Shown: piece by piece, positions 24,951-36,836 of the stretch | Layout of the letters: each line of letters opens with the position of its first letter | Position numbering within the stretch: the stretch's first letter is position 1 | DNA from: Smallanthus sonchifolius | Taxonomy: Eukaryota; Streptophyta; Magnoliopsida; Asterales; Asteraceae | Direction of reading: 5' to 3' | NCBI GenBank assembly: GCA_023525975.1 | Contig: CM042034.1 | Span: 5,525,501 to 5,589,500, forward strand | Length of the DNA: 64,000 nt | The notes under the pieces: model-generated | Database searches by the model: none | The model's input: the letters and a program-made list of their open reading frames with translations, nothing else | What the model was told of the DNA's origin: nothing | Program-made: the position numbers and the translations under genes

Positions 24951-25740
24951 GGTATGTTACAAATGCTTTAGTTATTGGCTCTAGTTGGTTTATGAGTTTA
25001 TCATACCGAGCTGTATAGGTGGCAAATGGGCGAGTCGGGCGAGTTGGGTAACGGGTCAAAGTCTGTACGGATCGAAACGGGCCAGACCATGTTGGACTGA
25101 CCTGACAATGTTTTCTTCGTTGTGTTTTTTGAATTTTTGAACGAAACGGGTCAAAGTTGTATAGCCTCGCCACTTGGGACCATCTTCTCCATTACCAGCG
25201 GTACCATGCTTCCAACGTCATTCTACGAGGATTGCCACCCTGACAGACCACTAACTGTTGTTAGATTTAGAGGTATTTCAGTTTTGGTTTCAATCGCTTT
25301 CTTGATTCAAGTTAACTTATGAATAAGATTTGATTTAAATTGATTTTTGGATTTCGTTTTTCCAGGTTAGGATTTCAAATTTGATATTGGATTTAATTAC
25401 ACGTTTGGTCCCTGTGGTTTGGCCTAATTGCGGATTTGGTCCCAAGAAACTTTCAACTTGTTGCACTGATGGTCCCTGGAGTGGATGGAGGTTAACTTTT
25501 AATAGTTAAGTGGACGGAGGTTAACTTTTTCTTGGGACCAAATCCGTAATTTCTCAAAGTTAGGGACCAAATCCGTAATTTGGCCAAACCACAGAGACCA
25601 TCCGTGTAATTAACTCTTGATATTGTTTAGACATGCGAAAAAAACCCAAGTATCAAATTTTGGTCATTAATCATTACGAGTGTTTAATTTTTTTTTTTAG
25701 ATCAAACTTGATTATGTTTCATTAATGAAAAGAAGGACGA
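24951..25740. other. 3' flank of the left TruA copy
   Basis: Contains the presumed 3' UTR, a GGGTCAAAG-rich relic of hAT-like type (about 25010-25150), and the Mutator-type MITE listed separately. No gene is visible. Confidence 0.5.
25390..25616. mobile_element. Mutator-type MITE (227 bp), exact 9-bp TSD
   Basis: TTGATATTG stands on both sides (25381-25389 and 25617-25625). The terminal repeats GATTTAATTACACG and CGTGTAATTAACTC are inverted partners, followed inward by GGTCCCTGTGGTTTGGCC and its mirror. This GGTCCCTGTGGTTTGG family is familiar from many plant genomes. Confidence 0.88.
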
Positions 25741-26759
25741 TTATAATAAAGTGGCAGGTAAACGAGCAACAAGTTGCGCTACAACCCCCTTTTGAATTGC
25801 AAGACCGATCCTACTAAAAACAAAGCTTTGGGTCTTAGGGGCCGAAATATTACTATGCACGACTCGTTGAACCCTGTTTAGGAATTCCACTGCCTCCGGT
25901 GCTAGGAACCCAAAAGTATCAAAAGCAAAAGGGATAAACACGTGTTGGTTCTCTAAACAAGCTTTCTCGTGTTTAATAACTTTGCATGATTCCGCCTTTA
26001 AAGCAGCATGACCCGCCACAACCCCATTGCCCCTGAGCCTCACAAGATGGGACACTCCTGTAACGTCCACACAAGCGTGTTTCCCCCCTGCCCAACCAAA
26101 CACAAGAATATCAGCCGGACGTAGAGTAGACCTCCTTTCAAGCGGATCTGTCAGAAAGTTCAGGGGGCCTCTTTTTTAGCAGAAATTCCTGCCCGTTTGA
26201 GAACATCATAAAGAACATCCCTAACCAAATCATGCCTGTATTTAAACCCGGGTAACTCTTTACAATGGACCGCATGCTCGTCAAAAGAATCCAAACAAGC
26301 CTTGCGGCAAACCGGGCAGGGCTCATCAGTCGGAAACAAGGGGATCATTAGCCGATACTTAAGGATAGCCCGGTACTCCACAGCCGACATATGCTGGCCA
26401 AGTCCTTCAATGGGGATAACTGTTAGAAAATCTTGAGCCCGAGGAGCCCGGAGACATTCAAACACCGCTTTTTGACGAGGTGATAAATCAAACTTTACGT
26501 CCAAATTCTGGACGATTCCGCTAAATAAGGCATTCGCCAAAGTATGTTGGGCTTTAGGGGGGGCGGTGTCCTTATTAGAGAAACCGCTAAGATCGAAATC
26601 AGGAAGGGACATGCGCAAGCGATCCATCGCACACCCATAATCAGAGTCTAACCCATCAATATCACAACCCCGAAGAATGTGGTCCTGTAAACTCCAAGAT
26701 TGTGCCCTCGAGGCCACAAATGCATAAGCAGATACATCCTGAGCCGCACATAAACCCAA
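25741..26759 (-). pseudogene. C-terminal fragment of a retroelement protein: zinc finger plus endonuclease-like domain
   Basis: The upstream part (26160-26759) reads into CPVCRKACLDSFDEHAVHC, a C-x2-C...H-x4-C finger. The downstream part (25741-26160) contains RPADILVFGW and HACVDVTGVS, which resembles the PD...D core of a restriction-like endonuclease as in REL-type non-LTR elements. The two parts are in different frames: the join near 26162 (GGCCCCCTGAAC on the minus strand) has lost one base. Near-identical proteins are common in plant annotations under unrelated names. The reverse transcriptase region is absent, so this is a truncated dead copy. The assignment to REL-type elements is an inference from the motif order. 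Confidence 0.6.
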
Positions 26760-28228
26760 ACACCCAAAACGGGTTGGAAGTGTTTAATACGATATGTTTT
26801 GTGCAGAGGCAGTTGATAATTGTTGGGTTTGAGTTTGGTTTGTACTGCAGCTACTATTTCAAGTTATTTGAGCTGCCCTGCCGATTTAATGACATAGATC
26901 GTAACACATACACAAGCATGAACAACTTTTGCATACAAATTTGATCACTGATCAATTGAATATCTATCTGCTTTCATTTTACTATCTTTTACATTTGGTG
27001 CATTGAGATTTGTAAATGATTATAGTGAGGTTTGTTTGATACTTGAGTTCTTGGCAGGTTGGTTATACGTATACCTGATGAACTACTAAAGACTGAGTGG
27101 TGCTTCATAGGAATATGAATCTGGAGCGGAGTTTATTAATTTGTTGTGTAGGTGACAACTGACAAGCTCTTTAGGCTTTCAATCGTTCTGATCCGAACCA
27201 AATTAGCCATTTTTTAAAACAACCCATTCTGGCCCGAACTAAATGGCTATCTTTTAAAGCGACACCGACTCGTTTGACCTGAACCCAGTATATCCGGTTA
27301 TCTAGCCCGTTTTATTAGGTAATGTTGTACATATTGTCAGTAGTGGATTAGATCTAGAAGGAAAATAAAAGTAAAGAGATCATAAATAGTCTCAACAAGA
27401 GAAAAATAAAAGAATGTTTATATTGGTTCAAATAATCGCAACGCAACGACTTGTTCGATTTACCATCAGAAAGATGGTGTATTATTAATTTATCATCGAT
27501 GGCCATTTAAAATCAATATACCTAAAACAATTAAATCAATATGACTTTTTTTTTTTAATTTTAAGTAGTATTAAATTTCAGGTCTATTATTTTTATTTGG
27601 AGTTAATTGAACAAATGGTTCATGTGTTTAAATTGCACGTTTGGTTATTAGGTTTCAAAAAGTACAACATTTGTTCAAACGTTTGTGATCTGGTTGCGTC
27701 TTTAGCCCCTGATAGGCTGACGTTAATACCGGTTAGTTTTTAACGGAAAATTAGCCCATTTGTCATTCACTTGACTTACGATTGCAAACTTAACCCTAAA
27801 AATGAGTTAAAATCAGTACTAATTTGCAAAAATCAGTTAAAAATATTTTTTTACTAACTTTTACGGATTTTTACTGATTTTACAAATCTTTTTACTGATT
27901 CTTATTGATTTTAACTCATTTTTAGCGTAAGTTTGCAATCGTAATTCACGTGGATAACACATGGACTAATTTTCCATTAAAAACTAACTAATACTGACAT
28001 ACGAGGCTAAAGACGCAACCATGTCATGTGACATCGGCCATTTGTGTCCAAATATGCAAGGTACGAGCCAAAAATCCTCTTCATGTTAAATTGTTAAACC
28101 ACATGGACAATACATGTCATTTTACAAAAATAAAGGGGCCATAACTGTACACAGTTTAAACAGGGCGTCTTCACCGAATCACGGACGCCAGTGGTCCGTT
28201 CTCCACTCGCAAACTCCTATCGTCTTCC
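26760..28228. other. Spacer upstream of the right TruA copy
   Basis: No gene is visible. It includes a large inverted repeat (listed separately) immediately upstream of the right TruA copy. The last 90 bp before the ATG form the probable promoter and leader. Confidence 0.5.
27618..28076. mobile_element. Large fold-back element upstream of the right TruA copy
   Basis: Two arms of about 190-200 bp are mirrored. The left arm contains GGTTGCGTCTTTAGCC, TAGTTTTTAACGGAAAATTA and TGAGTTAAAATCAG; the right arm contains CTGATTTTAACTCA, TAATTTTCCATTAAAAACTA and GGCTAAAGACGCAACC. Arms are imperfect, and I could not fix exact termini or a target duplication. Confidence 0.7.
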
Positions 28229-31200
28229 ATGGCGACATCTTCCCTCCGATTTGCATTCTCCCCTCTTATTCACACACAAAACTCCTTCAAACTTTTGTTT
28301 TCACTCCCTAATTTTCAAACCAAATCAACCAGATTCCTCTGTTTCTCCTCCTTAATTCCCCCAACCGCCACCACTCTCGAAACCCTAGCTCCTCCGCCGC
28401 CGAGTCAATCCGTTAGCAGCACCACTCCGAATAAATGGGAGCCTTACCGGAAGAAGAAGGTCGTGATGCGCGTCGGATACGTCGGCACCGATTACAGAGG
28501 TAGGCTCCGTTACATCTTCGCTCTCGAATTTGATTATCCGGTTACCGTTTCCTTAATTAAAATTGACTAAATCGGTCGGTTTTTCAAATGCGTGTGAGTT
28601 CTTGCTGGTGGTGTTAGGGTTACATCTGCAACTGATTTTGATTTCAGGTTTACAGATGCAAAAAGATGACTCCATATCTAGTAAGTCTCTTCCTCACCTT
28701 CCTTCTATCTTCCTTCTATCTTCTTCATAAATTTACAGTTCAGTACCTCATACCTTTTATACATATCTACGAAGTACCTTATAGTATCACATGAAAACAC
28801 ATTTGGTCTAAACAGGTCGGTATCAGGTCAACCAGTTGGGTTCGTGCGTTTTTTTAATAAATGTTTTAATAGGTGTTTTACGTACAAATTTTAAGTTAGA
28901 CGAATAACTTATGCCAAAAATTAAAAGTTAAAAAAATCAACGTTAAAGCCATCTAAGGTAATTGTTTGTAGATATTTTGTATTTTTAGTGTAAGTTTTGA
29001 CTTTTGAGTACTGATATGTATGTAAACAATAAAAAAAAACGTATATATTTTTTTCGTTCAAACGGATGGCATTGATGTAAACTTGCGAACACAAAAGTCG
29101 CGTTTGAGTTTGCATGTCTGACGTGATTTTGAGGTTCTTATGGTGTGTAGATTCGTGTAGGCCTTGGGCCTTCAACTTATAAACATGATTTAAAAATTCA
29201 CGAAATTAATTGATGCGACATCTTGACAAATAAACACGAACCTATTGGAAGTGGCATTTCTTATTATAAAAATGAACATTTAATCTGATTTTACCAACTG
29301 TTTTATTTAGTTGTATTTATATACATATTAAAAATTTAATTAATCAATTTTCATATTTGTTCAATATTATGAATTATTTTTGTATTTTGAAAGTTCAGTT
29401 GTCACATTATTAAATTGGGTAAATATCATTAAATAATAATCAGTTTTACGTAAAATAGTTATGAAATTCGATTAATATTTGATAACATTTTTCCTTTTAA
29501 TAAACAACCTTCAAAAAATAAAAAGAAATTAATATAAATTCAGTGGTTAAAATGTCATAGAAAAGAATAATTTTAAAAAGTGATTGCTATTTAATCATTC
29601 ATACCTTTTAAGTAATTAATATATTTAAAGTACGAATAAAACAACTAAAGCCAAAACAAAATGGGAATAAAATTTGTTAGTGGCTCTAGCTTTTAGACTT
29701 CTAGACATAGAAAAAGGTATAGGGATAGAAAATGATATTCGTATAATTGGTGGTCGTAACAACGACCTATTCATTTTGGGATAAGAACAACTATTTAATA
29801 GAAAGATAAAAATATAAGATTATGATATGGTGCATATTTAATACAGAACCAATTTTATCTTCGATTATAAAGATAATAACATGTGATGAGACATAGAACA
29901 AGAAGTGTTTAAAAAAAATAATATCTATAAACATCCATATGATTATCGCAGTTTTTTTATTTAAAATTGGTTGTGTATCGATATCTCCTTTTCAAATATT
30001 AAAATTTCCAACCCATTTAATTTAAATAAAGTTTAATTTTAATTGTTTTAAACCTTTTTAACATTTAATTCTAAAGTTTTTAACACGTTATTTATTTATA
30101 ATAATAAAACATTAGCATTTCAGTGCAACCTGACTAAGATTTTTTTGGATTTTATTAAAAAGTATTTTTTCATTTCTTAAAAATATAGTAATAAACAAAA
30201 TAACGGTCACGTTATCTTTATTTATTTTGTGTGAATACAAATTAATATTTAAAAAGTTGTTGGTAGCTCAAAGTTTTGGACTTTGGATGCTACAATAGTG
30301 TATGATTAAAAAAAGACAAAACTAGAAGCAAAAGTTTCAAACAATTTGGTAGTTACCAAGTTTAAAGAGTGGTTAGATCCTTCCAAAATTTTGAACAATA
30401 TATACACACACTATGTATGCAATAGTGTGTAGGAAAGTGAAAGAAACCAAGAAATCTTGATCTGGGTGTGTGAGTTACAACACGAAAGATGATGATGTCG
30501 TTTTCATCACCGACGATTTCATCAGTTTCATCCTCAGATTTCGACACCGAGTCAACCGGGTCGTTTTTCCATGACCGCAGTATCAGCTTAGGAGCTCTAA
30601 TGGGTGTGACAATGTCGTTTCCCACCATCACATTCAGAACCCCTCCACGTCCCCCAAATAACAGAAATGTTGTAGGACGGAGAAGGAGTAATATAGACAC
30701 GGCGGCAGGTTTGGTGGTGGGACGGCGGCGGAAGAGGGTTAGAAGGAGGAGTTGGTGGTGGTTGTGCACTGGGGAGGCTTCAAAGCCTTCTTCACTTGGT
30801 GAGTTTCTAGAGGTTGAGAGGAAGTTTGGGGCGGAGACACTGTTTAGTGATGCACTGATGGATGTTAACTTCAATCATCATCACCGGAATGGTGGCCGGA
30901 TGTTGTTTGCTAATGGAAGAGTCTTACCACCAGCACATGTCTCTGATGTTAATGAAGGGACCACCTCTATTTGTTCTCTTCGTAAATTTCCAGTTCTGCT
31001 GGCGGCGATCTGTGGTGGTGGCGGTGGTGGTGTAAGATAGTTAATATAACTGTAATCTTTAGTAATTGGAATACCGTTTTCATCCATTCGAATGTAAATA
31101 TGACGTTACAGATATCAAGTTTGGTTAATAAAATTATCCGTCTCATATTATTGATACTTAGTTACTCACTCTGTAACATTTTGTCTCTCATATCAACCAA

Positions 31201-34200
31201 TATTGTCCGCTTTGCCCACAAGAGACTCACCAATTTGTTTTTGGTTGCTCGGGTGGGGATAATCCAAAAATCATTTGATTACCCCACCTGAGTACTTTTA
31301 AGTTTTAACTATGGAGTGCTCCTCTCATCCACAGTCAGTGCGCCCAAAATGCGTTCATGGTATTTGAGGTGGAAGCTCTTTATCTCTCCTCTCGTGACAT
31401 AACAGAATGATGTGAGATTCGTCTAAGGTGTCAAAACAAACAAACTTACCTAGTAAAATTCCATCCATAGCAAAACGTTATTGGTAGGTTCTAAGGAGGG
31501 TGAGATGAGGGCAAACTTTTCCCCTGTCACAGGGTGATAGAGAGGCTGCTCCCAAGGGACCCTCGGCCTAAAACGAAACAAAACAATTTGTTATGATAAC
31601 AAGTATAAACTACAGATAGCAGATAGATAACACCCAGTGTGGGTAAGCAAGACAAAACAAAAACAAGGAATACTAAAAAGGTAGTAGTAGACTGCAAGAG
31701 CACATATGGATAGAAAGTAACTAACACCCACCCCAAAGTAGACACTAGAAAATACACAAACATGTAGGAAGAATCTAAGACACTAAAGCCAAAAGTTATA
31801 TCAAATATCAAACAAATCTACTCTCCTAGAAATCCATAACCTTAATCCTATATCTCCAGAAGTCCCGTCGCCTAAGGTGTCACAACTCTATTTATCAAAA
31901 CGTTTGTTTGAAATTAACATAAAAAGGTAACTTCTGTAAACAAATTTATGAATTTCGTTATTCATCGTGTTTTTCTTGTTAAAGAATTACCGTTTGTGTG
32001 ATATAGCTATAGAAAAAGAGCTGGAAACAGCCATTTACAAAGCAGGTGGAATTCGTGACAGTAACTTTGGGGATTTGAACAAGATAGCATGGGCTAGAAG
32101 TAGCAGAACAGATAAAGGAGTAAGTTTAAGTGAAGTTATAGCAATTGATTATTATGTTTTTTGTATTATTTTTTGCATTATTATTTATTTTTGGTTATTC
32201 CAGGTTCATTCTTTATCAACCATGATATCACTTAAAATGGAAATCCCTGAAAGTGCCTGGGATGGTGACCCCAATGGGATAGAACTTGCAAATCTTGTCA
32301 ATACATACCTTCCTAAAAGTATTAGAGTTTTCAGCATTCTACCTTCACAAAGGTGAGAAATATGTAATCCTTATTGGTGTCAGTTTCGACCCATTTACTT
32401 ATAAATGTGACGATTTGGGGTAGTGTTTTGTACCTTTATCAGGTCGAATAAAAATAGTGAAAGGGGAACGGTCAACTGGGTCAAACAGATTTTATATGCA
32501 TACAACTTCTTGAATCTTTTTTTCAAAGATTTAGATTATTATTGTTATAATATTGCTATAATATTGTTATAATATCATAAATAAGACACCGAGTTTTTGT
32601 AGAAGTTTTAAGAAATGGAAGAAAGTGTTTTGAGGGTCAACACAACCAATTAATCCATTTCAACGAACCCCCTTGCAACCTGAGACCCAATCCACCTGAC
32701 ATATTCAATATGATCATCTCAACAGTTGATATTATCCTTGCTTCTTTTTGGTGCATCAATATAAATTACTGAAACCAATATGGTAATCAAAGAGTTGCTA
32801 TAGATTTTGACAGTTTGACAATACCATTATCTTCTTTTTTTTTTGTAAGTTAAACACGAAAGGAACTTTCTTTTTTTATGCGTCCCTCTTGCATGTCACT
32901 GCATAGTTGAACCAAAGAGACATCCGGATTTAAAAAGCCTATATGTTGTTGCTAATAACATTGTACTAATATCCTTAAATATAAATATTTTATGTCGTGT
33001 ACTTAATATTTTTTATCACTATCTTTTCAGGAGTTTTGATGCTAGAAGGGAATGTAATATCCGGAAATATAGTTACCTTCTACCTGTTGAAGTCATTGGG
33101 ATCACTAGTAACCTTAGTGAAGCTGAAATCGAAGATCACTTATCAGACTTCAATAATATACTAAATTCTTTTGAGGTATACTTTTAATATTTTGTTCAGC
33201 TATTGGGTATGGGTATGGGGTATGGCAGAAAAAGTTAATGGTAATAATAATAATGGATGATAATAATAACCATAGTTGTCAAAGGCGCGTGCCTAGGCGC
33301 AGAAGTGCAACCAGGCGCAAGGTTAGTGCCTGGTGGGGAGGTAGGCGCGATTCGGGGCTTTCCTTTCAAAGGTGATCCCAGACGAGCTCAGGTGAGCCTA
33401 GGCGCAGAAGCGCAACCAGGCGCAGGGTTACATCGTTTTTTTATATATAATATATGGTTTCTCTTAAGTTTTTTAGTTGTATTTTTGAAACCAAGGCCGG
33501 AACTTGTCTAAAACCCCTAATCAAGCCTGGAATCAACCTAAAAGAATCCTAAACAAGCCTAAAACAAGTTTAAAACCCCTAAAAACGGTATTCTTATATT
33601 ATGCGCCTAACTTAAAAAAGCCCTCGCTTTTTTTGCGCCTTGCGACTAGGCTCCAGGCTCGGCCTATGCACCTTGAGTGCGCCTATGCACCTATGATAAT
33701 AACAATAATAATAATGGGGTATTGCAGGGAAAACATCCTTTCCATAACTATACAATCCGAAAAAACTATAGAAAAAAGTATTCTGCAAAACAATCTCCTG
33801 ACAGTGGGCGCATGGCCAATAGAAGAGCAAAATTAAAATGGTCGAACGAGCCAATGCTTGAAAAAAGTGATGATGAAGAATCATCTGAAACGGGATACGA
33901 TGAATCTGATGACATTGTTTCAAATTCTGTTGACGAAGAACACGTGTCATCAACGAACATTAATTCTGGTAAGGAAGTGGTTAATGAATCTGATGCAAAT
34001 GGGAATAATAGTTTCGAGGATGCACCTGTTCTTGCTAAATGGTTACATGAACCTGATGAGAAAGATAGAATAAGTGCTTCCCATTTCAGAAGAATTTTTC
34101 AGTGTTCATGTGGAAAAATGGAAAAATTATTTGGAGCAAGTTATGTTGAGATTTCCATTTGTGGAGAATCATTCATGCTGCATCAAGTAAGTAAACTTAA

Positions 34201-35282
34201 TTCTGAACTAAGTTACAGAACTAGAGGTGACAAAATGGGTGGGTCGGCTTGAGTAACGGGTCAAAATGAAAGCCTTGAAACACTTTTCATTTTTTAAAAC
34301 ACACTTATCGCAAATTCGCAATACAACTTTCTTTCACTCACAAATGCACTTGATATTGCTACTTATCAGATCCGCAAAATGGTGGGGACAGCGGTGGCAA
34401 TAAAGCGGGGCCTACTTCGGAGAGACATAACTACACTCTCACTAAACAAATTCACACGTATTGTGGTACCGATCGCTCCATCTGAATTATTATTTTTAAG
34501 ATCCAACAATTTCGCCATGAGAACCCGTCTTGATACAAGACCCGAAATGGCAACTTTGGTTGAATCTGAAGAAATACTAAAACAAGTTGAAGATTTTTAT
34601 AAATCAATAATGTTGCCCCAAGTTTCAGAATTCTTGGATCCTTGTACACCTCCTTGGAAGGAATGGGTTGAATTATTAGATAGAAACACAAGGATTCCAG
34701 ATTCTCAATTGGATCAAGTCAAGAATGCTTGGATTGCATGGAAGGGACAACCCCAAAGCTTAGGTACATTCACAAACCTTGAATTAATCCTGGCAAAAAC
34801 GGGTGGGTCGGGTCAACTAACGGGTGTCAAACTTGGTTCATGTCAAAATGGGTCATTTAAAAAAAGTATCAATTGGGTTAAAGGTCAAAGCGGGTTTTGT
34901 ACAAAATTGACCTGGGTTGAAACGGGTTGTTTAGTAATAGAAAAAAGTATCACCCGACACACTGGTCAAAACTGTTTTGGGTCAAGACGGTTCGTTTTAA
35001 AAAGTATGAGTTGGGTTAAGGTTAAAATAGGTCGTTTTATAAAAGAAAATGTGTCAAAACTGATTAAGCCGCTATATTTGTTTTTATGAGGGCTAGTCGC
35101 CGCGGTAGGTGGTGATGGCAGCCGCAAACCTTGAAATCTTGAATCTTCACATATAATCAACTGTAATTAGTTTTTGATATGCATTTTGAAAATGATCGCG
35201 ATATAATCATAATCATATAATCAACTGTAATAAATCAGGTTTCACTTTCTTTTACCTGTGTTCAGGTGGAGATTATGATTGA
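28229..35282 (+). CDS. TruA-type pseudouridine synthase with intact catalytic motif
   Basis: Exons are 28229-28499, 28648-28680, 32007-32119, 32204-32352, 33031-33175, 33728-34186, 34370-34763 and probably 35266-35282, giving 1,581 bp (526 residues). The N-terminus, rich in S and T with few acidic residues, looks like an organelle transit peptide. The fold signature is RVGYVGTDYRG, and the active-site motif SRTDKGV is present (catalytic aspartate about residue 137, split by intron 3). ESFMLHQIRKMVGTAVAIKR marks the conserved C-terminal half. Exon 6 is 111 bp longer than in the left copy, through extra acidic and serine residues. The 3' end is uncertain: splicing at 34764 adds GGDYD and a stop, whereas reading through would run to 35089 across repeat-like sequence. 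A different phase into the last exon would give NRLYPNATRQEQVG, which also looks coding. Intron 2 is 3.3 kb and holds another gene. Confidence 0.88.
30399..30404 (+). promoter_or_regulatory. Possible TATA box of the nested gene
   Basis: TATATA within AACAATATATACACACAC lies 85 bp upstream of the ATG at 30489, a normal distance for a plant TATA box plus a short leader. This rests on position and composition only. Confidence 0.4.
30489..31040 (+). CDS. Small plant protein of unknown function, nested in a TruA intron
   Basis: A single uninterrupted frame of 183 residues. Near the N-terminus it has DTESTGSFFHDRSISLGALM (residues 19-38), which I recall as the hallmark of a family of uncharacterised plant proteins (Arabidopsis At3g17950 is one I believe is related). 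Other features are a basic patch VGRRRKRVRRRSWWW in the middle, SLGEFLEVERKF, then LFANGRVLPPAHVS, and a C-terminus of VLLAAICGGGGGGVR. It is on the same strand as its host gene and has its own TATA-like element. The frame, conserved motif and lack of stops argue for a working gene. No biochemical role can be inferred. Confidence 0.75.
   Translation: MMMSFSSPTISSVSSSDFDTESTGSFFHDRSISLGALMGVTMSFPTITFRTPPRPPNNRNVVGRRRSNIDTAAGLVVGRRRKRVRRRSWWWLCTGEASKPSSLGEFLEVERKFGAETLFSDALMDVNFNHHHRNGGRMLFANGRVLPPAHVSDVNEGTTSICSLRKFPVLLAAICGGGGGGVR
31446..31570 (+). mobile_element. SINE-like repeat, diverged copy
   Basis: CCTAGTAAAATTCCATCC, GGTTCTAAGGAGGGTGAGAT and GGGACCCTCGGCC follow the same order as in the copy at 9940-10075. 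It lies between the nested gene and exon 3 of the right TruA copy. Confidence 0.55.
33271..33695. mobile_element. hAT-type MITE of the GGCGC family (425 bp), exact 8-bp TSD
   Basis: It begins CATAGTTGTCAAAGGCGCG and ends GCGCCTATGCACCTATG. Identical ATAATAAC flanks occur at 33263-33270 and 33696-33703. It lies in intron 5 of the right TruA copy and matches the copies at 16683 and 55881. Confidence 0.88.
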
Positions 35283-36836
35283 TGATAATATGGTAGATGG
35301 AAACCGATTATACCCGAATGCTACACGCCAGGAGCAAGTTGGCTAACGAGCTCATGCACTCCATTCTTAATTTGCCAAACAGAAAAGAATTTCATGAAGA
35401 TGGCCAACTCGATCATTCGCATATGGTGTCGTTCATCGTATTAACAAAATATCATGTGGTTTTACATTACCCCTTTTCAAATCTTCCACCAAATGATATT
35501 TGTAATAATACAATCCCATTACATATTGAAGATTCATGTTTATATTCATCACATGTGACACTTAATATCAACATAATACATCCTGGAATGTTTGACCACT
35601 ATGGTAATATAAAAAAAAAAAAGATAGAAGACAAACCGAGACCAACAAAAGTAATTGTTCAATCGAATTGGAAGCTTAATATTCCAAGATGTATGTTTGG
35701 ACATTAAGCTTCACATGTGAACTTCAATGTGTATGGAGAGTGATCCATATGTGTTAAAGTGTATTAAACATAGTCGAACTATAAGACAACTAAATAACTA
35801 ATAATTACTCGAATCTAACAAATGATTTATTTATGTGTTTATGGTGTGACAAAAAAAGTTTTTTTAAATCATAGATGTTGGTTGTAAACGGGAAAATCCA
35901 AGACAATATATTCCATAGATAAGAAAAAACGATTCACTAATATTCAGTGGCGGGTTGAGATTTTTTTTTTCATGGGTCGAAAATTTTGGGGTCGGTTGAC
36001 TAGCGATATATAACACGTTAATAAAACTAACTTTTTTCATGGGGGGCGATGGGGGGGACTATTGCAAAACTTTATGGGGGCAGTCGAGATTTTAACACAT
36101 ATATAACACTAAAATTTTTCATAAAGGACGGCTACCCCCTATACCCTCTATGTACTGCCTATGTTTTCACTCGAAGATTTCATCTTTCTTGATGTTAGGA
36201 AAAAGCACAAATAATATGAATAGGTAGCCTGAAAGAAAACAAAGCAACACTACCATCTTGATTCTTGCTATTTACCTTTCCACGACTATGGTCTTATATA
36301 GTCCGCAACAACTCTCTGTAATAAAGTTTTATACTCTCATCAAAATTCGCAGCAAATTTATATCGGATATTACATAAAAATACAAATTAACCAACACACT
36401 CTGAAAAGAAGTATACTTTTAAAGTAGATCAAGAGAAATACATGAGAAAGTAGATGACAAAATACTTATATTTATGAAATTTATTTTTAGTTGGGCAATA
36501 AGTTAGAATTATAAATTTTCAGCCATTTTACCTATTATTTAACTTTTTTTAGTCACATAAAAAATATAAGAAATAATCAAATCTAACTTTTATTAATTTA
36601 CCCATCATATAAGCTATTAAAGTTTTTTTTAACTACCATAACAAAACCTGAAAATAAATTTAATTTTCATTTAACTATATAAATCAAAACTTAAAAGATG
36701 GTTTGAAATAAGAAGGAAATAAATACATTTTTTATTTAATTCATGTCATACTTAATAACGATCAAATGGTATATATTTATGAAATTTATTTTTAGTTGGA
36801 CAATAAGTTAGAATTATAAATTTGAAAGAACAACCT
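35283..36836. other. 3' flank of the right TruA copy and AT-rich spacer
   Basis: An open frame of 136 codons at 35297-35707 has no motif I recognise and lies in the expected 3' UTR, so I do not call it a gene. At about 35943-36165 a segment starting CAGTGGCGGGTTGAG is a transposon fragment of the CAGTGGCGG class. The rest is AT-rich. Confidence 0.45.

Noticed and set aside
30362..30874. 170-codon minus-strand frame over the nested gene
   Set aside because: The plus-strand frame carries the conserved family motif; this one is its antisense shadow.
33504..33836. Plus-strand 110-codon frame in TruA intron 5
   Set aside because: Most of it is the GGCGC-family MITE; the end overlaps exon 6 in the wrong frame.
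35297..35707. Possible 136-residue gene
   Set aside because: No recognisable motif, and the position overlaps the expected 3' UTR of the right TruA copy.
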